From contig CAZGMJ010000003.1 of the NCBI GenBank assembly GCA_964526785.1, forward strand, positions 1 to 64,000: a stretch of DNA of 64,000 nt, in the 5' to 3' direction. A program made the translations under genes and the position numbers. Position 1 is the stretch's first letter; every line of letters starts with the position of its first letter. Below, piece by piece: positions 1-8,617 of this stretch. The notes beneath the pieces are model-generated. The model was not told the origin of the DNA, made no database searches, and saw only the letters and a program-made list of their open reading frames with translations. This DNA comes from CAZGMJ01 sp964526785 (GTDB lineage Bacteria > Planctomycetota > Phycisphaerae > Sedimentisphaerales > Anaerobacaceae).

Positions 1-24
1 CCAATCGACACCCTTCTACATGGA

Positions 25-42
25 CTCGGGTGTCGTCCCGAG
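25..42. repeat. Perfect 6-bp inverted repeat (hairpin)
   Basis: CTCGGG (25-30) and CCCGAG (37-42) are perfectly complementary around a 6-nt spacer. There is no T-run, so it is not a classical intrinsic terminator. It lies about 270 bp beyond the purQ stop and may belong to the repeat element that follows. Confidence 0.5.
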
Positions 43-86
43 CGAGTGGAACGAGCCGAGGGAGCTCCCATCGAATGAACAAACAT

Positions 87-279
87 GAAAAACAAAGCCA
101 ATGTCAACATAGGAAATCTACGCGCAGACCTAACATCTACCACGCATTATCTCGATGGACAGATGCACGGATGCCTTTTCGAAGAAACAAACCCAATGTG
201 AGTTTGGGTAAGATGCGATACTGTGCCGACTTTACCAATTGTGCCGCCGCAACAGCGCAATCAAAAACAAAGCCAATCG
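87..279. repeat. Three dispersed copies of an AAACAAAGCCAAT-like motif
   Basis: Near-identical words occur at about 87-104 (AAAAACAAAGCCAATGT), 184-202 (GAAACAAACCCAATGTGAG) and 263-279 (AAAAACAAAGCCAATCG). Translated, they give K/T-K-P-M/I peptides that I associate with spurious short proteins annotated in Phycisphaerae genomes. That association is from memory. The function is unknown. Confidence 0.55.
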
Positions 280-308
280 TCCGCCGAATCACTCCGGCTG
301 TTGGGGCG

Positions 309-1112
309 CTACAGGTTCTCCCGGACGTATGCGACGGCGTTATTGAAGATGGTCATTCCGTCGATATCGACGTCGCGTTTGCGGGTCCAGTGGGGGTGCT
401 GCGTGGTTCGGACGAATCGTTCGGGGTGGGGCATGAGGCCCATTACCCGTCCGGTGGCGTCGGTCAGTCCGGCTATCGCGGCCATCGAGCCGTTCGGATT
501 GACGGGGTAGGCGCCTTCGTTGCCGTCGGCGTCGACGTATTTGTACGCCACGTGCCCGCCCTGCTCGAGTGCAGCGAGGGCCGCGTCGTCTCTGGTAACG
601 ACCTTTCCCTCGCCGTGCGCGACGGGCAGGTATATCCGCCTGCCCTGCTCGATAAAGACGCATCGCTCGGCGTGCGGTTCGAGGTACACCCAGCGGTCCT
701 CGAACTTGCCGCTGTCGTTATACGTGATCGTTACGGCCTGGCCGTTGTCGGCGGCATCCTCATCCGAGCCGGCCGTAGCGCTCACTCCGGGCAGGATTCC
801 GGCCTTGACGAGCACCTGGAAGCCGTTGCAGATGCCGAGGACGAGCTTGCCGTCGGCGATGAAGCGGTCGACGGAGGTCTTGAGATGGTGCATCATCTGG
901 TTGGCGAGGATCCTGCCGGCCGCGACGTCGTCGCCGTAACTGAAACCGCCGGGGATGACGAGTATGTGGCAGTCGTCGAGCACGGCCGGGTTCTCGATGA
1001 TTCGATTGATGTGCAGCCGCTCGGCCCCGGCGCCCGCCAGCTCGAGCGCGTACTGCGTCTCTCGGTCGCAATTGATCCCCGCCGCCCGCAAGATTACCGC
1101 TTTAACGTCCAC
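309..1112 (-). CDS. purQ: Phosphoribosylformylglycinamidine synthase, glutaminase subunit PurQ
   Basis: 267 aa class I glutamine amidotransferase. It hydrolyses glutamine and supplies ammonia to PurL for step 4 of purine synthesis (FGAR to FGAM) in the cytoplasm. The nucleophile motif GICNGFQVL is present, as are the early RAAGINCDRE motif and the C-terminal MPHPER histidine/glutamate motif, so the Cys-His-Glu triad looks intact. The start is GTG at 1112, 47 nt after the purL stop and preceded by a GGTGG-like ribosome site. It lies directly downstream of purL on the same strand, so co-transcription is likely. Length is slightly above the roughly 230 aa of small PurQ proteins. Confidence 0.95.
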   Translation of the reverse strand: MDVKAVILRAAGINCDRETQYALELAGAGAERLHINRIIENPAVLDDCHILVIPGGFSYGDDVAAGRILANQMMHHLKTSVDRFIADGKLVLGICNGFQVLVKAGILPGVSATAGSDEDAADNGQAVTITYNDSGKFEDRWVYLEPHAERCVFIEQGRRIYLPVAHGEGKVVTRDDAALAALEQGGHVAYKYVDADGNEGAYPVNPNGSMAAIAGLTDATGRVMGLMPHPERFVRTTQHPHWTRKRDVDIDGMTIFNNAVAYVRENL

Positions 1113-1159
1113 GATGTTCCACCTTCTGATTATCCGAATATCGATTGGGTTGTCCGGGC

Positions 1160-4042
1160 CTACCAGTCAAACGTCCGCTGCCACGCCTGCTTGAGCGAGG
1201 CGATTTCGGCGTTGATGACCTGCCGGCCTTCTTCCGATTTGACCACGAGCCGCTCGTCGCCGCTGACCTTGCCGATCTGGCCGAACGGCAGATTCAGCAT
1301 CAGCTTTGCAAATGCGTCGTACTTTTCGGGCTCGACCTCCACGACGTACCGCGAATTCGACTCGCTAAACAACTGCGAATCGACGCGCACGCAGTCCCGG
1401 GTCCGCGGCAGGCCCCGCAGATCGGCCTCGATGCCGAGCCCGCCGGCGAAGGCCATTTCCGCCAGCGCCACGGCCAGGCCGCCTTCGGAGCAGTCGTGGC
1501 AGCTTCGCACGAGCCCGCCGGCGATCGCCTCGGCCATGCGGGCCGCGATCTTCGGGGCGGTATCGAGCGACAGTTGCGGGACGCTCGCGCCCAGTTGGCC
1601 GTGCAGCTTGTAGTAGTGCGAGCCGCCGAGTTCGTTGGCGGTCTGTCCGACGACGAACAGCAGGTTGCCCGCCTGCTTGGCGTCCATCGTGACGCACGCG
1701 GCGACGTCGTCGACGAGGGAGATGGCGCTGATCAGCAGCGTTGACGGGATGCTGATCGTGGTGCCGTCGTCGCAGGCGAACTCGTTGTTGAGCGAGTCCT
1801 TGCCGGAGATGAACGGCGCGCCGTAGGCCATGGCGCCGTCGTAGCAGGCCTGGGCGGCGCGGACGAGCGAGCCGAGCGTTTCGGGGCGGGTGCAGTCGCC
1901 CCAGCAGAAGTTGTCCAGCAGGGCTATGCGATCCGCCCTGCCGCCGACGCAGATGAGGTTGCGAACGGCCTCGTCGATGCCGGCCAGGGCCATCCAATAG
2001 GGGTCGATGTCGCCGTAGAGCGGATTCATGCCGCAACTGATGGCGATGCCTCTGGCCGAGTCGAGCCTGGGCTGGATGACCGCGGCGTCGCTCGGGCCGT
2101 CGTTGCAGACGCCGGTGAGCGGTTTGACGACCGAGCCGCCCTGGACTTCGTGATCGTACTGGCGAATGACCCATTCCTTGCTCGCCACGTTGCACGAGGC
2201 CAGGATTTCGTGCAGGGCTTCGTTGCAGCTCTCGGGCTCCGGCAGGCCGGGCTCGCTGACTTTCGGGCTGGTCCAGACGGCCCGGCGCGAATACTTCGGC
2301 ACGCCGTCGTGCAGGAACTCCATGTCGAGTTCGCAGACCTGCCGGCCGTTGTATCGCAGGCGGAGCTTGCGGTCGTCCGTGAATCTGCCGATGACGGTCG
2401 ATTCGACGTTCTCGTCGGCGAATATCTGCGTGACGGCGTCGATGTTCTCGGGCCTGACGGAGATGACCATTCGCTCCTGGGCCTCGCTGATCCAGATTTC
2501 GGTGTAGCTCAGGCCGGCGTACTTGAGCGGGACTTTGTCGAGATCGACCTCGGCGCCGAGCTGCTCGCCCATCTCGCCGACGGCGCTGCTGAGGCCGCCG
2601 GCGCCGCAGTCGGTGATGGCTTCGTAGAGGTTGCGCTCGTTGGCCTGGACGAGGACGTCGAGCATCTTCTTTTCGGTGATGGCGTTGCCGATCTGCACGG
2701 CGTGCGAGAAGACGGTTTCGTGCTCGTGCGTCATCTGGCCGCTGGAGAAGGTGGCGCCGTGGATGCCGTCGCGTCCGGTGCGGCCGCCGACGACGACGAT
2801 GAGGTCGCCGGTGTTGGCGTGCTTGAAGCACCTGGTCTTGTCCATGATGCCGACGTTGCCGCAGTAGACCAGCGGGTTGGCCAGGTAGCGGTCGTCGAAG
2901 TAGATGGCGCCGTTGACGGTGGGGATGCCCATGCGGTTGCCGTAGTCGCGGACGCCGGAGACGACGCCCTTCATGATGCGTCGCGGATGGAGGACGCCCT
3001 TGGGGACGTCTTCGGCGGCCATGTCTGGGCGGCCGAAGCAGAAGATGTCCGTATTGGCGACGGGTCGGGCCCCCATGCCCGTTCCCATGGGGTCGCGGAT
3101 GACGCCGCCGATGCCCGTGGCGGCTCCGCCGTAAGGATCGAGCGCCGAGGGATGGTTGTGCGTCTCGACCTTGAAGCAGACGGCCGATTCGTCGTCGAAC
3201 GCAATGACGCCGGCGTTGTCGGCGAAGACGGAGATGCACCAGGGCTTGTTCAGGTCCTGCGTGGCCTTGAAGACGGTCTCCTTGAGCAGGTTGTCGAAGT
3301 GCAGTTGCTCGCCGTCGAGGGACATGTCCACGGAACTCTTGAGCGTCTTGTGCACGCAGTGCTCGCTCCAGGTCTGGGCGAGGGTTTCGAGTTCGACGTC
3401 GGTCGGGTCGCGGCCGGCGTCCCGGTAGTACTGCTGGATGGTTCGCATCTCGACGGCGTTGAGGAACAGGTCCTTTTCCCTGCTCAACTGCACGAGGCCG
3501 TCTTCATCCAGGCCGCGGATGGGCCAGTGCACCAGTTCGAATTCGTAGGGGCTGAGATGCGGGCTGGGCGGTTCCTGCGCATCGCCGATCAGGACGGTCT
3601 CGATGCAGTCGTTGGCCAGGATTTTGCGGGCGATGGTCTCGGTCTGGTTTCTGTTGATCTCGCCGAGCAGGAGGTACTTGCGGGCGGTCCGGACGCTTGC
3701 CACCGTCCGGCCCATATCGGCGATTGCGGCGGTGACGGACTGGGCGACCGGATCGGTGACGCCGCTTTTGAGATGGACTTCCACGAGCGTGGCCCTGGCG
3801 AGTCCGGCGGGGGCTTTGCTGCGTCCGATGTAGTACTCTTCGCACACCGGGTCGGTCAGCAGTTCACCGGCTACGCGGCGGGCGAAGTCCTCGTCGAAAT
3901 CCGCTTCGATCAGAAACACCCTGGCCGACTGGACGGCCTGGACAACATTGATTCCAAGCTCCCGGACATCTTCAAGAACGCCGGCCCCGTCCACATCCGG
4001 GAAGCCGGGTCGATTGAATACCTCAAAACGCCATTGCCTCAC
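1160..4042 (-). CDS. purL: Phosphoribosylformylglycinamidine synthase, synthetase subunit PurL with fused PurS-like N-terminus
   Basis: 960 aa ATP-dependent FGAM synthetase. Residues about 1-75 and 80-155 each resemble PurS (the second has LKSGVTDPV), so two PurS-like repeats precede a linker and the duplicated AIRS-type catalytic core. The core shows WSEHCVHKT, ETHNHPSA with GIGGVIRDPMG, and a second half with GGRADRIAL and SGKDSLNNEF. Small PurL proteins are about 740 aa and lack the first 220 residues. Large PurL (about 1300 aa) has them plus a C-terminal glutaminase, absent here and supplied by purQ. The start is GTG at 4042 behind a GGAAGGA site. It follows tyrA on the same strand with a 100-nt gap. 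Confidence 0.95.
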   Translation of the reverse strand: MRQWRFEVFNRPGFPDVDGAGVLEDVRELGINVVQAVQSARVFLIEADFDEDFARRVAGELLTDPVCEEYYIGRSKAPAGLARATLVEVHLKSGVTDPVAQSVTAAIADMGRTVASVRTARKYLLLGEINRNQTETIARKILANDCIETVLIGDAQEPPSPHLSPYEFELVHWPIRGLDEDGLVQLSREKDLFLNAVEMRTIQQYYRDAGRDPTDVELETLAQTWSEHCVHKTLKSSVDMSLDGEQLHFDNLLKETVFKATQDLNKPWCISVFADNAGVIAFDDESAVCFKVETHNHPSALDPYGGAATGIGGVIRDPMGTGMGARPVANTDIFCFGRPDMAAEDVPKGVLHPRRIMKGVVSGVRDYGNRMGIPTVNGAIYFDDRYLANPLVYCGNVGIMDKTRCFKHANTGDLIVVVGGRTGRDGIHGATFSSGQMTHEHETVFSHAVQIGNAITEKKMLDVLVQANERNLYEAITDCGAGGLSSAVGEMGEQLGAEVDLDKVPLKYAGLSYTEIWISEAQERMVISVRPENIDAVTQIFADENVESTVIGRFTDDRKLRLRYNGRQVCELDMEFLHDGVPKYSRRAVWTSPKVSEPGLPEPESCNEALHEILASCNVASKEWVIRQYDHEVQGGSVVKPLTGVCNDGPSDAAVIQPRLDSARGIAISCGMNPLYGDIDPYWMALAGIDEAVRNLICVGGRADRIALLDNFCWGDCTRPETLGSLVRAAQACYDGAMAYGAPFISGKDSLNNEFACDDGTTISIPSTLLISAISLVDDVAACVTMDAKQAGNLLFVVGQTANELGGSHYYKLHGQLGASVPQLSLDTAPKIAARMAEAIAGGLVRSCHDCSEGGLAVALAEMAFAGGLGIEADLRGLPRTRDCVRVDSQLFSESNSRYVVEVEPEKYDAFAKLMLNLPFGQIGKVSGDERLVVKSEEGRQVINAEIASLKQAWQRTFDW

Positions 4043-4142
4043 TGTGTCTTTCCTTCCTTGTCAAAACTGTATCGACACCAACGCCGAGTCCTTACCTCCG
4101 AGATGCAAACCGCGATTACGCCTTCATACGATGCATCCGGTG

Positions 4143-5018
4143 TTACGACAACAGTTCCTTCCTTCTCATCTTGAGGTTGATCAGTTTTCTGCGTTTCTCC
4201 CTGGCCGCTTCGAGCAGCGCGGTGACTTCTTCGACCTGCTCCTTTTCCAGGGCGGCCTTCAGTCGCTCCATCTGCGCAATCGTTCGGCCCAGCGCCTCGA
4301 CCACGTTCTGCGCGTTGGTCACGAGGATATCGGCCCAGATATTTGCGGGGCCCGACGCGACGCGGGAGGTATCGATGAAACCCTTGCCGGAGAACGCCAG
4401 GTGCTCGCTGGTGTTGGCGTTTATCAGCGAGGCGGCCATAGCATGGGGTAAATGACTGACGTTGGCGAATACTTCGTCGTGTTCAGGCGGCGTCAATCGT
4501 TTGACGATACATCCGAGAGCGGTCCAGAAGTCATCGAGTCGACGCACGATGGGCCTGCCGGTTCCATCGGGAATGGTCAGTATGCACATGGCCTGATAGA
4601 ACAGGTCGTCCCTGGCGAATTCAACGCCCCGCTGCTCGGAGCCTGCGATGGGATGCGAACCGACATAATGCACCGTCGAAGGGAGTTTCTCAGCGGCCCA
4701 TCTGTGCGGCAGAACCTTGGTCGAGCCGACATCGGTTACGATGCAGTCCTGCGGCAGCGCATCGGCGATCTGCTCGAATACAGCGGGGAAGGTGCGAATC
4801 GGTGTTGCGAGTATGACGAGGTCGGCCGAGGCGACGCTCTGTTTAATATCGTCGAGCATTTCGATGCCAACGAGCAGGTCCCGGGCCTTGCGGCGGGTCG
4901 AGGCGCGATGCGAGTAACCAACCACCTTCACGCCCGGCTTTGCGCGCAAAACGGCCAGTGCGATGGAACCGCCGAGCAATCCGGCACCGATTATCGTAAC
5001 TTGCCTTAACTCCTTCAC
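4143..5018 (-). CDS. tyrA: Prephenate dehydrogenase (TyrA)
   Basis: 291 aa cytoplasmic enzyme for oxidative decarboxylation of prephenate to 4-hydroxyphenylpyruvate in tyrosine synthesis. A Rossmann NAD(P) motif (GAGLLGGS) sits at about residues 11-18. The GSHPIAGSE block carrying the conserved catalytic histidine lies near residues 125-133, and HLPHAMA further on fits the helical dimerisation domain. Length matches a monofunctional enzyme without chorismate mutase or ACT domain, though the lysine/arginine-rich helical C-terminus (last 35 residues) is longer than usual. The start is GTG at 5018. It is divergent from accA and may be the first gene of a tyrA-purL-purQ unit. Confidence 0.92.
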   Translation of the reverse strand: MKELRQVTIIGAGLLGGSIALAVLRAKPGVKVVGYSHRASTRRKARDLLVGIEMLDDIKQSVASADLVILATPIRTFPAVFEQIADALPQDCIVTDVGSTKVLPHRWAAEKLPSTVHYVGSHPIAGSEQRGVEFARDDLFYQAMCILTIPDGTGRPIVRRLDDFWTALGCIVKRLTPPEHDEVFANVSHLPHAMAASLINANTSEHLAFSGKGFIDTSRVASGPANIWADILVTNAQNVVEALGRTIAQMERLKAALEKEQVEEVTALLEAAREKRRKLINLKMRRKELLS

Positions 5019-5350
5019 GGGAAAGACCTTACAGAAGAAACAACCGCAAAACCATTTATCAAAAAATAATTGACGCCCCTCCGAATGTCAATTTTTTTCT
5101 TTGATTTGGCCGATCAAAATGATAGCATTTGCCATTTAGAGCAGACGTGAATTCATACTACAATTCGATACGTGTAGACAATGTATGCCCGCAGTAATGG
5201 GCTGTTTTTTTGCCTGCAGCAGGCAGAGCGAAGGAGCCCGGGCGTTTTGCGGTGCGTCAGAGGCGCACCGGGCGCGGCACGGTTTGACGGCAATCGAACA
5301 GAATACGAACACACGCGGCTTCGAACAGCCGACTATGATACAAAGACCGA
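5019..5350. other. Divergent intergenic region between tyrA and accA
   Basis: 332 nt without a credible gene, locally AT-rich. It holds an inverted repeat at 5068-5093, a weak promoter-like pair TTGATT (5101-5106) and TAGCAT (5123-5128) with 16-bp spacing pointing at accA, and a 6-bp palindromic hairpin (TGCCTG/CAGGCA, 5211-5225) after a T-run. Both divergent genes are probably controlled from here. Confidence 0.5.
5068..5093. promoter_or_regulatory. Perfect 7-bp inverted repeat, possible operator
   Basis: AATTGAC (5068-5074) and GTCAATT (5087-5093) flank a 12-nt spacer. A T-run follows, so it could act as a weak plus-strand terminator. Lying only about 50 bp upstream of the tyrA start, between divergent genes, it fits a repressor site better. 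No regulator is identified. Confidence 0.35.
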
Positions 5351-6427
5351 ATGGCTGAAAAATTCAACAATATCAGCAACGGCGACCACCTCGACTTCGA
5401 GCAGAAGGTCGCAGACCTGGATCGCCAGATAGCGGAACTCAAGAAACTGGCCATGGCCAAGGGAATCGACTATTCGGCCGAGGTTCGCAAGCTCCAGCGC
5501 GAGCAGATAGGCGAACTCAAGCGCTTGTACTCGAACCTCAGCGCCTGGCAAACGGTGCAGGTGGCGCGGCATCCGAAGCGGCCGCTGTTGAGCGACTACC
5601 TGGATTTGATGGTCAAGGATTTCCGCGAGCTTCACGGCGACCGCTGTTTCGGAGACGACCCAGCCATCGTCACGGGATTGGGCCACATCGGCAGAGAGCG
5701 TGTTTTAATCGTCGGCCAGAACAAAGGCAGAACGACCAAAGAGAAGATCGCGTGCAGTTTCGGCTGTCCGAATCCCGAGGGATACCGCAAGGCACTGGCC
5801 AAGATGAAGTTTGCGGAGAAGTTCGGGCTGCCTATTGTGACATTGATCGATACGCCCGGCGCCTATCCCGGCATCGGCGCCGAAGAGCGGGGGCAGGCAC
5901 AGGCGATCGCGGTAAATCTGCAGAAGATGTCGCAATTGCGGGTACCCATCATTTGCATCGTGATCGGCGAGGGCGGATCGGGCGGCGCGCTCGGTATCGG
6001 CGTCGGCGATCGACTGGCGATCCTGGAATTCGCTTACTATTCAGTGATCTCGCCGGAGGGGTGCGCCGCGATTCTCTGGCGTGACGGGGCACAGGCGCCG
6101 CTTGCCGCCGAGGCTTTGAAGCTGACGAGCAAGGACCTTCGGAAGCTCGGTCTGGTGGATGCAGTTATTCGCGAGCCGCTTGGGGGTGCACACAGAAGCC
6201 TGCACGACACCGTTTACAACGTCGAACAGTATATCACGCGAACGTTGCGAGAACTCAAGCGTATGCGTCTCGGCGACCTTCTGGACAATCGTTACACACG
6301 TTTGCGTACGATCGGGGCGAGTCCGACGGAGCAACTGCGTATCAAGACCAAACCAACGGTGGAGAGAATACGGGCAGCCGTAGATTCAATCCCATCGAAA
6401 ACCGACGAGATCACTGCGGATATGTAG
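5351..6427 (+). CDS. accA: Acetyl-CoA carboxylase carboxyltransferase subunit alpha
   Basis: 358 aa AccA, which with AccD transfers the carboxyl group from biotin-BCCP to acetyl-CoA in fatty acid synthesis. The N-terminal 60 residues form the usual helical region. The crotonase-fold core then shows DRCFGDDPAI, QNKGRTTKEK, IDTPGAYPGIGAEERGQ and GEGGSGGALGIG (oxyanion-hole glycines), followed by a helical C-terminus. The extra 35-40 residues at the C-terminus exceed the usual 315-320 aa. accD is not adjacent. The ATG at 5351 gives the expected family N-terminus. Confidence 0.95.
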   Translation: MAEKFNNISNGDHLDFEQKVADLDRQIAELKKLAMAKGIDYSAEVRKLQREQIGELKRLYSNLSAWQTVQVARHPKRPLLSDYLDLMVKDFRELHGDRCFGDDPAIVTGLGHIGRERVLIVGQNKGRTTKEKIACSFGCPNPEGYRKALAKMKFAEKFGLPIVTLIDTPGAYPGIGAEERGQAQAIAVNLQKMSQLRVPIICIVIGEGGSGGALGIGVGDRLAILEFAYYSVISPEGCAAILWRDGAQAPLAAEALKLTSKDLRKLGLVDAVIREPLGGAHRSLHDTVYNVEQYITRTLRELKRMRLGDLLDNRYTRLRTIGASPTEQLRIKTKPTVERIRAAVDSIPSKTDEITADM

Positions 6428-6572
6428 AAAGCCGCCATCCCCGGCGGATGTCGCACCCGCAGCGACGGATTACCAACCAAAACGATCTTCGCGCCGGCGG
6501 CGCATCTTCCGTTCCCAGGGCCGGACGCGCTAGACTGTGCGCAAGACCCGGCCTGATGAGTCCAAAATAGTC

Positions 6573-6601
6573 TTGGCGCTGTCGCATGATTGCGGTATGC
6601 T
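6573..6601 (+). promoter_or_regulatory. Sigma-70-type promoter for the coiled-coil lipoprotein gene
   Basis: TTGGCG (6573-6578) and TATGCT (6596-6601) are separated by exactly 17 bp, about 80 bp upstream of the gene starting at 6683. The boxes are not perfect, but spacing and position suit a housekeeping promoter. The preceding accA ends 145 bp upstream. Confidence 0.45.
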
Positions 6602-6682
6602 ATTGTTGCGTCGGTACAGTACCGGCCGGGACGGTGATGTTAAGATTGTTTTGAGTCAAGCCTCGCAGGAAAGGAGAACAAG

Positions 6683-7219
6683 ATGATGAAGAAACTGGTG
6701 GCCCTATCACTGTTGACATTCTCTAGTTGTTCGCTCGTTTTGACGGGCGGCTGCAACGAAGGGACCCAACAGCAGGCAGAGGTAGAGAACCTCAGAGCGG
6801 AACTGGAGGCCACGAAGGCGGAGCGGGACGAATTCAAGAGCCAAAGCGATCAACTGCAACAGCAACTCGACAAGTTACAGCAGGAACTCGACGCGATCGC
6901 GGGAACGAAAGACAAACTTCAGGTGCAGGTTCAGGAACTGACCAGCTCTCGCGACAAGCTCAAGAACGACGTCGAATCTCTGACGGCTTCACGAAACGCG
7001 CTACAGAAGCAGGTGGAGGAGTTGACGGCATCTCGGGACGATTTGCTCGAAGCACGAGACGCGGCCGTAGCCAAGGCGAGAGAGGCTCAGGGACAGATCG
7101 AGAATCTGACGGCAAAGCTTGAAGCCCAGGCACAAAAGGTCGACGATCTGCAGACTCAGTTGAAACAGGTCCAGGAGGTGGTGAAGAGCCTGCAAGACGT
7201 GATTGGGCCACAGCAATAG
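6683..7219 (+). CDS. Predicted coiled-coil lipoprotein
   Basis: 178 aa exported protein. A basic start and hydrophobic segment end at LTGGC (residues 20-24), a lipobox-like site, so it is probably a lipid-anchored envelope protein. The rest is almost entirely heptad-patterned coiled coil rich in Q, E, L, K and D. A roughly 14-residue unit recurs three times around residues 75-120, with cores LTSSRDKL, LTASRNAL and LTASRDDL. It may be an Lpp/Pal-like spacer between outer membrane and cell wall, but there is no specific match. AAGGAG lies just upstream of the ATG at 6683. Confidence 0.7.
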   Translation: MMKKLVALSLLTFSSCSLVLTGGCNEGTQQQAEVENLRAELEATKAERDEFKSQSDQLQQQLDKLQQELDAIAGTKDKLQVQVQELTSSRDKLKNDVESLTASRNALQKQVEELTASRDDLLEARDAAVAKAREAQGQIENLTAKLEAQAQKVDDLQTQLKQVQEVVKSLQDVIGPQQ

Positions 7220-7233
7220 ATCACAAGCATTCG

Positions 7234-7267
7234 GCCGGGGCGTGTTCGCAGCGGGACACGCTCCGGC
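7234..7267 (+). terminator. Strong hairpin after the lipoprotein gene, terminator-like without T-run
   Basis: Positions 7234-7245 and 7256-7267 can pair over 12 bp with one G-T wobble around a 10-nt loop. It lies just after the stop at 7219. No T-tract follows, so it may stabilise the transcript end rather than terminate, and read-through to the acyltransferase gene is possible. Confidence 0.45.
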
Positions 7268-7337
7268 GGAAAGCTTAGAGCCAGAAGGAACGCATAACGA
7301 AAACCGAGACTAGTCTTCTTCCCAGCCAAGGCCGGCA

Positions 7338-8009
7338 ATGCACAGATTACTGACCAAACTCTTCGGTTTTCTTCTGGCTTCGTTCCTTCGATTCTGCGGT
7401 CGCACCAACAAGCTGTCTATTACGCGCGGAGACGTTTTCGAAGATCACGTCGAACAAGGTAAAAGCATCTTTGCGTTCTGGCACAGCCGGCTGTTTTTTC
7501 TGGTCTATTACTATCATCACAAGGCTCCACGGCGCAAGATATCGATCCTCGTGAGTATGAGTCGGGACGGCGATTACGGGGTGGCTCTGGCCGAGAGACT
7601 GCGCCAGGATTATGTGCGCGGTTCGACGAGCAAGGGCGGCCCCCAAGCCATCCGTAAACTCGCTTCGCAAATCGCCAAAGGAGACAACGTCGCCATCACG
7701 CCGGACGGGCCGCGAGGGCCTGCACGTGCGGTCAACGAAGGCGTTATCCGACTGGCCCAACTGACCGGGGCCAGGATCATACCGGTAAGCTATCAAGCAA
7801 CTCGCAAACGCATCCTCAAGAGTTGGGACGGCTTTTTGATGGTCAAGCCTTTCGGCAGGGTACATCTGGCGTTTGCGGACCCTATAGAGGTGCCACGGCG
7901 ACTCACAGTGGAGCAGGTGGAAGCGTATCGCGGACAGTTGCAGGAGACGCTGCTCGGTTTGGATCGGAAGTGCGCCGAAGAACTGGGGCTCGATCCGAAT
8001 AAGGAGTGA
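7338..8009 (+). CDS. DUF374-family lysophospholipid/lipid A-type acyltransferase
   Basis: 223 aa protein of the DUF374 branch of the LPLAT superfamily, usually membrane-associated and suspected to add acyl chains to lipid A or phospholipid precursors. It shows an FWHSR motif (active-site histidine at about residue 50), SMSRDGDYG, the STSKGG block and TPDGPRGPAR, all typical of this branch, then an IPVSY strand and an AFADPIEVP motif near the C-terminus. There is no separate transmembrane domain beyond a hydrophobic N-terminus. In Gram-negative genomes the family often lies near lipid A genes; none is seen here. Substrate is unassigned. Confidence 0.82.
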   Translation: MHRLLTKLFGFLLASFLRFCGRTNKLSITRGDVFEDHVEQGKSIFAFWHSRLFFLVYYYHHKAPRRKISILVSMSRDGDYGVALAERLRQDYVRGSTSKGGPQAIRKLASQIAKGDNVAITPDGPRGPARAVNEGVIRLAQLTGARIIPVSYQATRKRILKSWDGFLMVKPFGRVHLAFADPIEVPRRLTVEQVEAYRGQLQETLLGLDRKCAEELGLDPNKE

Positions 8010-8149
8010 GGACACAGATCACGCGATGGAAAAATGAGGCAGGCATCCCTGCCCACCCCACACCATACGCATAGTCAGCTTTTTCTGTTTCCCACACCGA
8101 AAGACATCATTGCTATATACCGACGCACGCCAAGGCTTTTTGGGCGTCA

Positions 8150-8617
8150 TCAGTCGGTTTTGATCTCTCTGGGATCTTCGCCCTGTTCGATAGCTGTAAT
8201 CTTATCGACTCTCCGCTGGTGCCTGCCGCCGCTAAAGGGCGTATCCAGCCAGACCTCCACGATCTTTCGGAGCAGGACCTCTCCGATCTGATCGCCGGAG
8301 ACGCACAAAACGTTGGCATCGTTATGATCGCGAGAGATGCCGGCAGTAAGTTCATCGTTGCATAATCCGGCCCGCACGCCGGGCAGTTTGTTGGCGGTGA
8401 TGCACATGCCGATACCCGTGGCGCAGGCAAGAATCGCACGGTCGGCATCACCGTCTGAGACCGCTTTCGAGGCACTATACGCATAATCCGGGTAATCCGC
8501 CGGATCCTGACTGCTCGTGCCGTAGTCTATACATTCATGGCCAAGCTCGGCGATCGTCGCCTTGATCCATTCCTTGGCTTTGAACCCTCGATGGTCACTT
8601 CCAACGGCTACCTTCAT
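8150..8617 (-). CDS. rpiB: Ribose-5-phosphate isomerase B
   Basis: 155 aa RpiB/LacAB-family enzyme interconverting ribose 5-phosphate and ribulose 5-phosphate in the pentose phosphate pathway. The N-terminal GSDHRGFKAKEW motif, the DYGT segment, CATGIGMCITANKLPGVRAG (catalytic Cys and phosphate loop) and HNDANVLC are all recognisable. Its ATG overlaps the stop of the upstream gene in an ATGA (8614-8617), indicating translational coupling with the Sua5/phosphatase fusion. The same three functions are adjacent in Bacillus (ywlC, ywlE, ywlF), which supports the assignment. Confidence 0.95.
   Translation of the reverse strand: MKVAVGSDHRGFKAKEWIKATIAELGHECIDYGTSSQDPADYPDYAYSASKAVSDGDADRAILACATGIGMCITANKLPGVRAGLCNDELTAGISRDHNDANVLCVSGDQIGEVLLRKIVEVWLDTPFSGGRHQRRVDKITAIEQGEDPREIKTD

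Larger units (their letters stand above)
1..308. other. Gene-free stretch downstream of purQ with short repeats
   Basis: No credible gene is seen here. The stretch holds a perfect 6-bp hairpin at 25-42 and three copies of an A-rich motif related to AAACAAAGCCAAT (about 87-104, 184-202 and 263-279). Short reading frames exist but show only low-complexity K/N/Q-rich peptides, as expected when such repeats are translated. Lack of coding is judged by eye. Confidence 0.6.

Noticed and set aside
30..1613. 527-codon plus-strand frame across the left edge and purQ/purL
   Set aside because: Runs through intergenic repeats and antisense to two certain genes.
2150..4174. A long open frame antisense to purL (674 codons on plus strand) and another nested minus-strand frame
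   Set aside because: Both are composition shadows of the GC-rich purL gene: peptide is V/D/G- or R/H-rich with no family similarity, and purL is unmistakable.
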